Of a stretch of 12,828 bases of DNA, positions 6,631 to 12,828 are shown piece after piece; within the stretch, counting starts at the first letter, position 1; the number at the start of each line of letters is the position of its first letter. A program made the position numbers and the translations under genes. Under the pieces are notes generated by a model. That model did no database searches. It was not told where the DNA came from and saw only the letters and a list, made by a program, of their open reading frames with translations. Source of the stretch: Planctomycetota bacterium. GTDB lineage: Bacteria > Planctomycetota > Phycisphaerae > WQYP01. Where the stretch lies: assembly GCA_021852245.1 (NCBI GenBank), contig JAJZNY010000156.1, positions 1 through 12,828 of the forward strand, given 5' to 3'.

Positions 6631-9483
6631 CACCACCGTCCAGCGGGCAATGAATATTAGCTCGCAAGTATATCGGCGGCCCAACTGTTTTTCCATATCG
6701 CCGATCAAAGCATCACGCCGGGCGTCGATCGCATCCTGTGAATTGTAGTATTCATCCCGCTTGTCCTTGCGGGTCGCTTCAAGCTCGCGAATCGTCCGCT
6801 GGCCCGCAAGTTTTTCCTGCAGCGTGCCCGCCAGTGCAGCGGCCCGCCGGGCCTCATTGATCTGCCGATCCAAGTCCTTGATTTCGCGCTCCAGGCCGAT
6901 CTTCAAGTCGTCTGCCCACCGATCCAGCTTGAGCGACTCCTCATCAAATAATTGCGCGTTGCGCTCATCCACCTGCCGAATCAGCGCCTCCACCCGTGCG
7001 TCCAGATGAGTAGCCGGCGGCGGTTCCCCTTCGACCGGGCCGATGAATTTCGCCGGCAGTTCCAGCATGCGGCGGCTGAGTTCCTCCTCCAGGGGCATGC
7101 CGTCGTCGGTTTCGGCGGCGATGATTAAAAATTCGTCCGCCCGCAGCGACTGCACCGAGAGCTTGGCCAGTCGCAGCCAGCCGCCCCTACCCACCAGCGG
7201 GTCCAGCGCACTGATGATGCCGTGCCGGCGGTCGTAGTGGAACTCCAGCTTTCCCGGCGGAAGCTGGCGTGCGATGGACTGCTGGATCAACTGCTGGGCC
7301 ATGGGGTGATCTTGCCGAAAGAAGATGTCGCCGAGTTCCTCGGCCTTTTTCCAGTCAAGGTTGTAATGTGCCTGCGGGTGGGTACCGGGCGTTTCGGCGT
7401 CGGGTGCGCTGTGCAGCGTGAAGCGGGCATTTGCAGCGTCAAATTCCGCCCGGCCGTCGAGTTCCGCGCGTGCCAAAGCCAGCAGCCACCGCTGCCGCTG
7501 ATCCAGGTTTGCGGCGGCACTGTCACGGTGGACGCGCAGGCGGGCACTGACCTGATCATCAACATTTTCCAACAGCAGTTGCCGCGTCTGGGCCATACGG
7601 GCCTCGATGCGCTCATCGAGTTCGCGGCGCATCTGCTCAAAACCGGCGGCAATTTCCTCGGGCGTGCGGCAGGTTTGGTAGATCTGGGCGATGCGGCTCT
7701 GCACATCGACGCCGGATTCGACGGCCCCGAGGATTTCATCGGTGGTGCCGAACACGCCGTCGAACAAACGGAATTTTTCGCTCAGGAGTTCAAACACCCG
7801 CCGATCCGCCTCGTTGGCGCGGTTGATGAAATTTAACACCACAACGTCATGTTTCTGGCCGTAGCGGTGGCACCGGCCGATGCGCTGCTCGACACGCTGC
7901 GGATTCCATGGAAGGTCGTAATTCACCACCAGCGAGCAAAACTGCAAGTTGACGCCCTCGGCTGCGGCCTCGGTGGCGATGAGGATGCGGGCGTGGTCGC
8001 GAAAATGCTCCACGATGGCGGCCTTGATGTCGATCGGGCGCGAACCGGTAACGGTCTCGTCCCCTTCGTGCTTTTGCAGCCATTGCTGATAGATGGCCTG
8101 GGATTGCGGGTCGGCATTGGCACTGCTGATCAGGGCGATCTCACCTGCGTAGCCGCTCGCGGAAAGCAGATCGAACAGGTATGCCTGGGTGCGGCGTGAC
8201 TCGGTGAAGATGACGGCTTTGCGCTGGGCGCCAATTTCGGCGATACGATCAAACGCAGTGGCGAGTGCGGGGATCAATTGTCGGCCTTTGGCGTTTTCGG
8301 TGATTCCGGCCGCCTGCTGCGCGTAGCCGCGCAGCTCTGCAAGCTCGGCCTGAACTCTCTCCAGCGCCCCGCCGGGCGGCGGAGGTAAAGCGCCGGGCTC
8401 GGAGGTATCCGCTTCGGAGATTTCCTCTTCAAACTCCTCCACGCCGTCGAGATCGTCGTCGGTAAGCAGTTCCGGGTGGGCGGAGAGATTCTCCAGCCGT
8501 TCCACCAGGCGGGAAAGCGTGTGGGCGATGGCGAAGGTGGATGACGAAAGCAGTTTGCGCAGCACCAGCGTGATGAGGGCCCGCTGGCTGGCGGGCAGGG
8601 CGAAAAGTTGATCCCGCTGCAGGTAGGCGGAAATCTGGTCGTAGAGCCGCTGCTCCTGCTCGGTGGGGTGGAAATCCCAGGTGAGGGAGACGCGGCGGGT
8701 GAAGGGGATGTATTCCACCACCTGCTTGCGCAATGTTCGGGTGAAGATGGGGGCGATCCGCTCGCGCAGCCGCCGGGTCCGTTCCTCGTCGAGCGGGCCG
8801 CCGGTGAACTGTTCACGGAATGAATCGATGTCGCCGAAGACGTGCTCATCCACCACGCTGACAAGGCCGTAAAGCTCGGCGAGCGAGTTTTGCAGGGGCG
8901 TGGCCGTGAGGAGCAGTTTGAAAGAGCCGCGCACGGCGTCGGCCACGTCGCGGGCCATCCGGCTGCCGGGCTTGAAAACATTTCGCAGGCGGTGGGCCTC
9001 GTCGATAACGGCCAGGTCCCACGGCACCGCCCGGATGTTGTCCTTGTTCGCGGCGGCGAAGTGGTAGGAGCAGATGATGATCTTGCCGGCCTGGTCGAAT
9101 GGGTTGGCCGGATTGCCCGCCATTTTGCGGATGGTGGCACCATCGAGGATGGCGCCGGGGAGAAAGAATTTTGCCAGCAGTTCCTGCTGCCACTGCTTAC
9201 GGAGCGTGGCGGGGACGATCAGGAGGATTCTGCGCTTCTGTTCCGCCCAGCGCTGGGCGATCACGATGCCCGCCTCGATGGTCTTTCCGAGGCCGACCTC
9301 ATCGGCGAGGATAACGCCCTTGGAAAATGGGGACCGGAGCGCGAAAAGGGCGGCATCCACCTGATGCGGATTGAGATCAACCTTGGCGTTGGCAATGGAG
9401 CGGGAAAGTGCGGAGATGTCGTCGCCGGAGCCGAGCAGGCTCAGGGCGTGTGCCCAATATTGGCTCTGGTAGGCGGTGGTCAT
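6625..9483 (-). CDS. RapA/SNF2-type DEAH helicase
   Basis: A 952-aa superfamily 2 ATP-dependent DNA translocase or helicase. Helicase motifs run in order: NPHQVDA (38-44), motif I DEVGLGKT (61-68), motif II DEAH (161-164), motif III LLTATPLQN (191-199), motif V TEAAAEGVNLQ (504-514) and motif VI QRIGRCHRYGQ (533-543). The GLGKT and GRCHRYGQ forms are those of RapA-like SNF2 proteins. An acidic then proline-rich linker (about 340-372) separates the two RecA lobes. A charged coiled coil (about 850-920) precedes the C-terminus ELIFIARWTVVS. ATG 9483-9481 has GGAG eight bases upstream. Helicases of this type are known beside Mod methyltransferases and in DISARM (DrmD); drmA, drmB and drmC are not seen here. 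It probably senses or moves along foreign DNA. The helicase call is firm and the system role is inferred. Confidence 0.93.
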   Translation of the reverse strand: MTTAYQSQYWAHALSLLGSGDDISALSRSIANAKVDLNPHQVDAALFALRSPFSKGVILADEVGLGKTIEAGIVIAQRWAEQKRRILLIVPATLRKQWQQELLAKFFLPGAILDGATIRKMAGNPANPFDQAGKIIICSYHFAAANKDNIRAVPWDLAVIDEAHRLRNVFKPGSRMARDVADAVRGSFKLLLTATPLQNSLAELYGLVSVVDEHVFGDIDSFREQFTGGPLDEERTRRLRERIAPIFTRTLRKQVVEYIPFTRRVSLTWDFHPTEQEQRLYDQISAYLQRDQLFALPASQRALITLVLRKLLSSSTFAIAHTLSRLVERLENLSAHPELLTDDDLDGVEEFEEEISEADTSEPGALPPPPGGALERVQAELAELRGYAQQAAGITENAKGRQLIPALATAFDRIAEIGAQRKAVIFTESRRTQAYLFDLLSASGYAGEIALISSANADPQSQAIYQQWLQKHEGDETVTGSRPIDIKAAIVEHFRDHARILIATEAAAEGVNLQFCSLVVNYDLPWNPQRVEQRIGRCHRYGQKHDVVVLNFINRANEADRRVFELLSEKFRLFDGVFGTTDEILGAVESGVDVQSRIAQIYQTCRTPEEIAAGFEQMRRELDERIEARMAQTRQLLLENVDDQVSARLRVHRDSAAANLDQRQRWLLALARAELDGRAEFDAANARFTLHSAPDAETPGTHPQAHYNLDWKKAEELGDIFFRQDHPMAQQLIQQSIARQLPPGKLEFHYDRRHGIISALDPLVGRGGWLRLAKLSVQSLRADEFLIIAAETDDGMPLEEELSRRMLELPAKFIGPVEGEPPPATHLDARVEALIRQVDERNAQLFDEESLKLDRWADDLKIGLEREIKDLDRQINEARRAAALAGTLQEKLAGQRTIRELEATRKDKRDEYYNSQDAIDARRDALIGDMEKQLGRRYTCELIFIARWTVVS

Positions 9484-9555
9484 TACATCTGCTCCGTCGG
9501 GGCGGGTGGCCGGAATATCGCCAGTTGTCGTTCTCTCCGCAGCCTCGCCCGCCGA

Positions 9556-9708
9556 TCAACATGTTGTGCGGGGGCTATTATCGGGGTTGGGATTCGATTG
9601 GCAAGCGGCGGCTATCTGGCCTGCGAGGGCTGCGACTCCGGCTGTGACTCTGGCAGCGACCCACGCGGCGATGCCCGCTGCGCGTTGCCAGCGCACGAAA
9701 TCTGCCAA
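9556..9708 (-). CDS. possible small membrane protein, 50 aa, upstream of the helicase (or gene relic)
   Basis: A minus-strand frame reads like protein: ADFVRWQRAAGIAAWVAARV, then an Ala/Gly/Val-rich helix ending AALAGQIAAACQ, then a polar Asn/Pro tail, TGA at 9558-9556. There is no ATG; TTG 9708-9706 or CTG 9729-9727 could start it, without a ribosome binding site. Upstream in the same frame, after a TAA at 9741-9739, another protein-like stretch (PPEQALAESAQSLAGYREIWAWLRSPAD, up to 9858) is found, so this could be one decayed gene. The likely helicase promoter lies inside it. No family recognised. Confidence 0.3.
   Translation of the reverse strand: MADFVRWQRAAGIAAWVAARVTAGVAALAGQIAAACQSNPNPDNSPRTTC
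9577..9604 (-). promoter_or_regulatory. sigma70-like promoter of the helicase gene
   Basis: TTGCCA (9604-9599, five of six matches to the -35 consensus) and GATAAT (9582-9577, five of six matches to the -10) are 16 bases apart. Transcription would start at about 9571-9570, giving a leader of about 87 bases before the helicase ATG at 9483. This is the best promoter match upstream of the leftward cluster and may drive the helicase and possibly the 67-aa and ATPase genes. Confidence 0.45.
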
Positions 9709-9847
9709 CTGACAGTCGCGGAAATGCAGCCCATGATTTTAATCCGCCGGCGAGCGTAGCCAGGCCCATATCTCCCGATACCCGGCGAGGCTTTGGGCGG
9801 ATTCGGCCAGCGCCTGCTCCGGCGGCGAGCCGCCACCCAAACCTTCA

Positions 9848-9943
9848 TCAAACGGCTGTTACTTCAACGCACTCCTGAGGTATGATGCTCAGGTACTCGC
9901 CGGGCAGCCCGAAGCGAGAATCGCTGTGCTGGAGAACCGCCAT
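9848..9943 (-). other. possible 31-aa minus-strand ORF opposite the rsfS leader
   Basis: ATG 9943-9941 opens a 31-codon frame (begins MAVLQHSDSRFGLPGEYLSI, ends ECVEVTAV) closed by tandem stops TGATGA. Its ATG overlaps the rsfS ATG on the other strand through the palindrome CATG. One base out of phase, the frame carries on as a protein-like stretch (DEGLGGGSPPEQALAESAQS...) to 9739. The sequence at the shift, GTT TGA T, resembles the prfB-type +1 shift site, but no Shine-Dalgarno-like element sits close upstream. It could be chance, a leader peptide, or part of a decayed gene. Confidence 0.2.
9874..9893 (+). promoter_or_regulatory. -10-like element of rsfS within a short dyad
   Basis: TATGAT (9881-9886, five of six matches to the -10 consensus) lies almost entirely within the loop of the inverted repeat CCTGAG (9874-9879) / CTCAGG (9888-9893). 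No good -35 is seen at 16-17 bases. The predicted start at about 9893 gives a leader of about 49 bases to the rsfS ATG. Control by a factor binding the dyad is possible but unproven. Confidence 0.35.
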
Positions 9944-11027
9944 GACTGATGAGCCTCGTCCGCAATCTGCCGTTGAATTTGCCAAAGCCGCCGGCCAACT
10001 TGCCGCTGCAACCCGCTGCACCGATGTCGTGCTGCTGGATGTATCAAATCGCTCGCAGGTTGCCCATTATTTTCTTATTGCAACCGGCACTTCCGCCCGG
10101 CAGATGACCACCGTCGCCGACCAGATTGCCGAACTGGGCGAAAAGATGGGCTTTAAGCCGTGGCGCATCAGCGGGGCCGAGTCGGCCAAATGGATCCTCA
10201 TCGACTGCGTGGATGTTGTGGTGCATCTTTTCGATCCCGCCAGCCGCGCCTTTTATGACCTTGAAATGCTCTGGGGCGACTGCCCGCGAGTGGAATTGGA
10301 ACTGCCGACCGGAAGTGGTCAAATTTCAACTCCGCAGTCTGACGAAACCGACGCCGCACTGGAGGCCGCGCAGGAAATCATCGAGGCGGCCATGGAAATG
10401 GATGATGAACTGACGCTGCTCGACATGGATGCGGAAACCTCGCAACCGTCGACCGGAAACGCGGAGCGGCAATCCGTTGCCGATGACGATTCAGGCACCA
10501 TATCCGCACCGCCGGATGATCAGTCCATCCGGTATGAATCCTATTCCATCGAAATCACCGAGGGGGAACCGATCACCACCGATTCAGCCCCGGCGCCGCG
10601 GAGGGCACCAAAGACGCCACCCCGCCGGCCGAAGACGAAAACAGCCAGTGCCAAAAAATCCGCGGCCCAAAAACCCAAAGCGAAAACCTCGGCCCGGTCA
10701 AAGCCGGCAAAAACGGCGGCGTCGGCAAAACGGAAAGTTTCTCCCGCAAAAGCAAACACCGCCAAGGCCAAGCCGGCGAAAGTCAAGCCCGCGAAGACCA
10801 GAAAGGCCGCTTCGGCCGCTAAGAAGGCCACCGTCCGAACGGGATCGGCAAAGGGCACAAGCGCGAAATCCAAAGCCGCAGCGGGTGCTAAAAAGGGGAA
10901 AGCACCCCACGCCCGCAAAGCCGGAACCGGCGCACGGTCGGCAGGCGTTTCCAAGGCGAAACCGCACGGGCCCGCAAAAGCATCTCGCCCGAAAGCCAAG
11001 AAATCCCCCGCAAAAAAGAGGAAGTAA
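9942..11027 (+). CDS. rsfS: ribosomal silencing factor RsfS with a long acidic-basic C-terminal extension
   Basis: RsfS (Iojap/YbeB family) binds ribosomal protein uL14 on the 50S subunit and blocks subunit joining when translation must slow. The family domain spans about residues 9-118 and shows the usual blocks: VVLLDVSNRS, HYFLIATGTSARQM, KPWRISGAESAKWILID, VVVHLFDPASRAFYDLEMLWGD. Typical members are about 105-130 aa; this one is 361. After the domain comes an acidic, polar linker (about 133-215), then a strongly basic Lys/Ala/Pro/Arg-rich tail (219-361) like histone H1 or bacterial H1-like proteins. The tail may bind rRNA or DNA (inference). ATG 9942 is chosen over in-frame ATGs at 9882 and 9885 because GGAG sits seven bases upstream (9931-9934). 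It ends exactly one base before the argS start, so the two genes form an operon. Confidence 0.92.
   Translation: MTDEPRPQSAVEFAKAAGQLAAATRCTDVVLLDVSNRSQVAHYFLIATGTSARQMTTVADQIAELGEKMGFKPWRISGAESAKWILIDCVDVVVHLFDPASRAFYDLEMLWGDCPRVELELPTGSGQISTPQSDETDAALEAAQEIIEAAMEMDDELTLLDMDAETSQPSTGNAERQSVADDDSGTISAPPDDQSIRYESYSIEITEGEPITTDSAPAPRRAPKTPPRRPKTKTASAKKSAAQKPKAKTSARSKPAKTAASAKRKVSPAKANTAKAKPAKVKPAKTRKAASAAKKATVRTGSAKGTSAKSKAAAGAKKGKAPHARKAGTGARSAGVSKAKPHGPAKASRPKAKKSPAKKRK
11018..11022 (+). promoter_or_regulatory. ribosome binding site deciding the GTG start of argS
   Basis: GAGGA lies within the last codons of rsfS, five bases before GTG 11028-11030, with the rsfS TAA in between. The zero-base junction implies translational coupling. 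Confidence 0.7.
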
Positions 11028-12828
11028 GTGATATCTGTTGAGGCTCAAATACGCCAGCGATGCGCGCTGGCCATCGGCAAGGCATTTGGCGCTGAACATG
11101 CACCGAGTGCAGTTGTAAAAGCGGGCGATCCGCGGTTCGGCGATTATCAGTGCAACTCCGCCATGGCACTCTCGGGCACTCTGGGCCTTCCGCCACGGCA
11201 GGTGGCGGTGCGGATCATCGAACATCTCGATATTGCTGACATGTGCGAGACGCCGATGATTGCCGGCCCCGGATTTATTAATTTCAAATTACAGTCCGGC
11301 TTTGTCGCTGGGCGCATCGAAGCCATTGCCGCCGAAACAACATCGCTGGCGAGAGCCGGTGTACCGGAATCCCCCCACCGGCAGACCGTTGTGGTGGATT
11401 ACGCCGGGCCGAACATCGCCAAGGAAATGCATGTCGGCCACCTGCGAAGCTGCATCATCGGAGATGCCATCAGCCGGATTATGGAATTTCAGGCCCACCG
11501 CGTCATCCGGCAGAATCATGTGGGAGATTTCGGCACGCAGTTCGGCATGCTGATTCGTCTGGCCCGCGAGATTCAGATGCAGACGGGCGATTTTCCACCC
11601 ATCGAGGATCTCGACGCCTACTACAAACAGGCGGCACAGCGGGATCGGGAAGATGCAAACTTCGCCCGCGAAGCGCGCGATGCAGTTGTAGCCCTGCAGA
11701 ATGGTGAACCGCAGGCCGTCGCACTCTGGAGGCGCATCCACGATGAAAGCCGCCGCCACGCCGCCGATATCTTTCAATTGCTGGGGCTCAAACTCACCCC
11801 TCATGACGAACGGGGTGAGAGTTTTTACGCCTCCCGGCTCGCCAGCGTTGTGGAACAGATTGCCGAGGCACTGCGGATCGGTGGGGACGGCGGGGATACG
11901 GCACTCGACGGCATCGATGCAAGCTCGAAAACTGCCGAACTCACCACCACCCCGCCGGAGGATCGTGCGGAAGCCGCGGGCGCATTGGGCAGTCCGCAGG
12001 CATTGGAGAGACTCTCCGACGCCCAGCTTCCGGATGTGGTGCGTCGTCCGTTTGCGTGCATATCCGCCGGTGCGATGTGCGTGTTTCTTCCCGGCTACGT
12101 GGACAAAGAGAAAAAACCGCTGCCGCTGATTATTCAAAAGGCGGATGGTGCATTTTTATATGCCACCACCGATCTGGCGGCCCTGCGATTTCGCCTGGTG
12201 GAAGACAAACTTACACCGGAAGATCAAAAACCGCTCCACGAAAATTGGCTCGCCGACCGCGTCATTTACACCACCGATGCGCGTCAGGCGCAGCATTTTG
12301 CCATGGTGTTTGATACCGTCCGTGCGATGCGGTGGCACATCCACCCGCAAAGCGGCGGCACGGCCGATTTGGTGCACGCGAGCTTCGGTTCCATATTGGG
12401 CCCCGACGGCAAGCCGTTCAAAACCCGGTCCGGCGAAAGTGTCAAACTCAAAGCCCTGCTGCTGGAAGCGACTGAGCGGGCGGCAAAGGTTGTAGCTGAA
12501 AAAAATCCTTCGCTGAGTCCGGATCGGCAGAAGCAGATTGCCGCCGCCGTCGGAATCGGAGCGGTGAAATATGCCGATCTCAAACAGGATCGCACCGGCG
12601 ATTATGAATTTGTATGGGAGCGGATTATTTCATTTGAAGGGAATACCGGCCCCTATCTGCAATACGCCTACGCCCGCATCTGCAGCATCTTCCGCAAGGC
12701 CGGCGACATCGATCTGACCGGCGCCCGCGCTGCACTCGCTGAACCGGCGGAGCAGCTTCTGGCACGCTCCCTGCTGAAATTTCCCGACATCGTGGAGATT
12801 GCCGCCCGCGATCTCAAGCCGCACTATA
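11028..12828 (+). CDS. argS: arginyl-tRNA synthetase (3' end outside window)
   Basis: Class I aminoacyl-tRNA synthetase that charges tRNA-Arg with arginine using ATP. 600 codons are visible; the anticodon-binding DALR domain lies mostly beyond the edge. The N-terminal Add1 domain (about 1-110) contains FGDYQCNSAMAL. The HIGH motif is HVGH (135-138) within GPNIAKEMHVGHLRS. The KMSKS-equivalent loop is GKPFKTRSGESVKL (461-474), and GAVKYADLKQDRTGDYEFVW and FEGNTGPYLQYAYAR follow, all characteristic of ArgS. Compared with E. coli ArgS as I recall it, there is an extra segment of about 55-60 residues at about 285-345, before GAMCVFLPGY. The start is GTG, immediately after the rsfS stop, supported by GAGGA at 11018-11022 inside the end of rsfS, five bases upstream. 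Co-transcription with rsfS is likely. Confidence 0.95.
   Translation, partial: MISVEAQIRQRCALAIGKAFGAEHAPSAVVKAGDPRFGDYQCNSAMALSGTLGLPPRQVAVRIIEHLDIADMCETPMIAGPGFINFKLQSGFVAGRIEAIAAETTSLARAGVPESPHRQTVVVDYAGPNIAKEMHVGHLRSCIIGDAISRIMEFQAHRVIRQNHVGDFGTQFGMLIRLAREIQMQTGDFPPIEDLDAYYKQAAQRDREDANFAREARDAVVALQNGEPQAVALWRRIHDESRRHAADIFQLLGLKLTPHDERGESFYASRLASVVEQIAEALRIGGDGGDTALDGIDASSKTAELTTTPPEDRAEAAGALGSPQALERLSDAQLPDVVRRPFACISAGAMCVFLPGYVDKEKKPLPLIIQKADGAFLYATTDLAALRFRLVEDKLTPEDQKPLHENWLADRVIYTTDARQAQHFAMVFDTVRAMRWHIHPQSGGTADLVHASFGSILGPDGKPFKTRSGESVKLKALLLEATERAAKVVAEKNPSLSPDRQKQIAAAVGIGAVKYADLKQDRTGDYEFVWERIISFEGNTGPYLQYAYARICSIFRKAGDIDLTGARAALAEPAEQLLARSLLKFPDIVEIAARDLKPHY

Noticed and set aside
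6625..9483. Naming the helicase drmD and the cluster DISARM
   Set aside because: No drmA, drmB or drmC is present in the window, and the helicase type also occurs in other Mod-associated loci.
9628..9664. Imperfect 12-base tandem repeat (TGCGACTCCGGC-like, three units)
   Set aside because: Only three diverged units; it is explained by the Ala/Val/Gly periodicity of the candidate minus-strand small frame and is too short to call a repeat array.
8842..9759. Plus-strand 305-codon frame
   Set aside because: Antisense to the start of the helicase and the divergent region; no motifs, no ribosome binding site.
9882..9941. rsfS start at ATG 9882 or 9885
   Set aside because: These ATGs lie in the predicted -10 element and lack a ribosome binding site; ATG 9942 has GGAG seven bases upstream and fits the family N-terminus.
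10541..10999. Minus-strand 152-codon frame opposite the rsfS tail
   Set aside because: Its Phe/Ala/Leu-rich translation is the mirror of the Lys/Ala codons (AAR, GCC) of the basic tail, so it is a compositional artefact.
1..12828. CRISPR array, tRNA or rRNA genes, insertion sequences, integrase or attachment sites
   Set aside because: No regularly spaced repeats, cloverleaf-like tRNA, rRNA segments, transposase or integrase motifs or flanking direct repeats could be recognised by eye.

Overview
The window is a GC-rich bacterial segment with two parts. The left three quarters (about 1-9604) is an accessory, defence-like gene set, read mostly leftward on the minus strand. The right quarter (about 9874-12828) is a housekeeping pair, rsfS-argS, read rightward. 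RsfS has a long acidic linker followed by a Lys/Ala/Pro-rich tail, and ArgS starts with GTG directly after the RsfS stop. Together with the base composition this hints at a planctomycete-like organism (Planctomycetota). That is an inference from style, not from a marker gene, and is weakly held.

Minus-strand layout, in order of transcription: a leader region with small, possibly degenerate ORFs (9943-9556) and a good sigma70-like promoter (9604-9577); a 952-aa RapA/SNF2-type DEAH helicase (9483-6625); a 67-aa protein (6487-6284) whose stop overlaps the start of a 787-aa SMC/RloC-like ABC ATPase (6287-3924); a 263-aa acidic protein with a C-terminal helix-turn-helix (3758-2967) that has an 8-bp dyad upstream; a 71-aa coiled-coil/membrane mini-protein (1834-1619); and a Mod-type adenine-specific DNA methyltransferase (1537 to beyond the left edge), apparently with its own promoter and a near-leaderless start. 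One gene points the other way: a HEPN-like protein on the plus strand (1820-2828), broken by a single-base frameshift in a G-rich run.

A beta-class Mod methyltransferase with a RapA/SNF2 helicase suggests a restriction-modification-like or DISARM-like system. A restriction helicase/nuclease (Res) could lie left of the window, but none is visible. Between helicase and methyltransferase sits a separate module. Its ATPase has a zinc-hook CPxC, an ABC signature, a Walker B, and a C-terminal R-x5-H HEPN-like motif plus zinc ribbon, and its small partner looks translationally coupled. I infer two layers: modification and helicase sensing of DNA, plus an ATP-gated, possibly RNA-cleaving abortive module. 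This specific combination is the most novel-looking part of the window, but its function is not proven by the sequence.

The rightward pair has its own signals: a -10-like TATGAT inside a short dyad, a GGAG ribosome binding site for rsfS, and a GAGGA site inside the end of rsfS for the GTG start of argS. The helicase and rsfS diverge from a 458-bp region that contains protein-like but interrupted minus-strand reading frames. No tRNA, rRNA, CRISPR array, transposase or integrase was seen.
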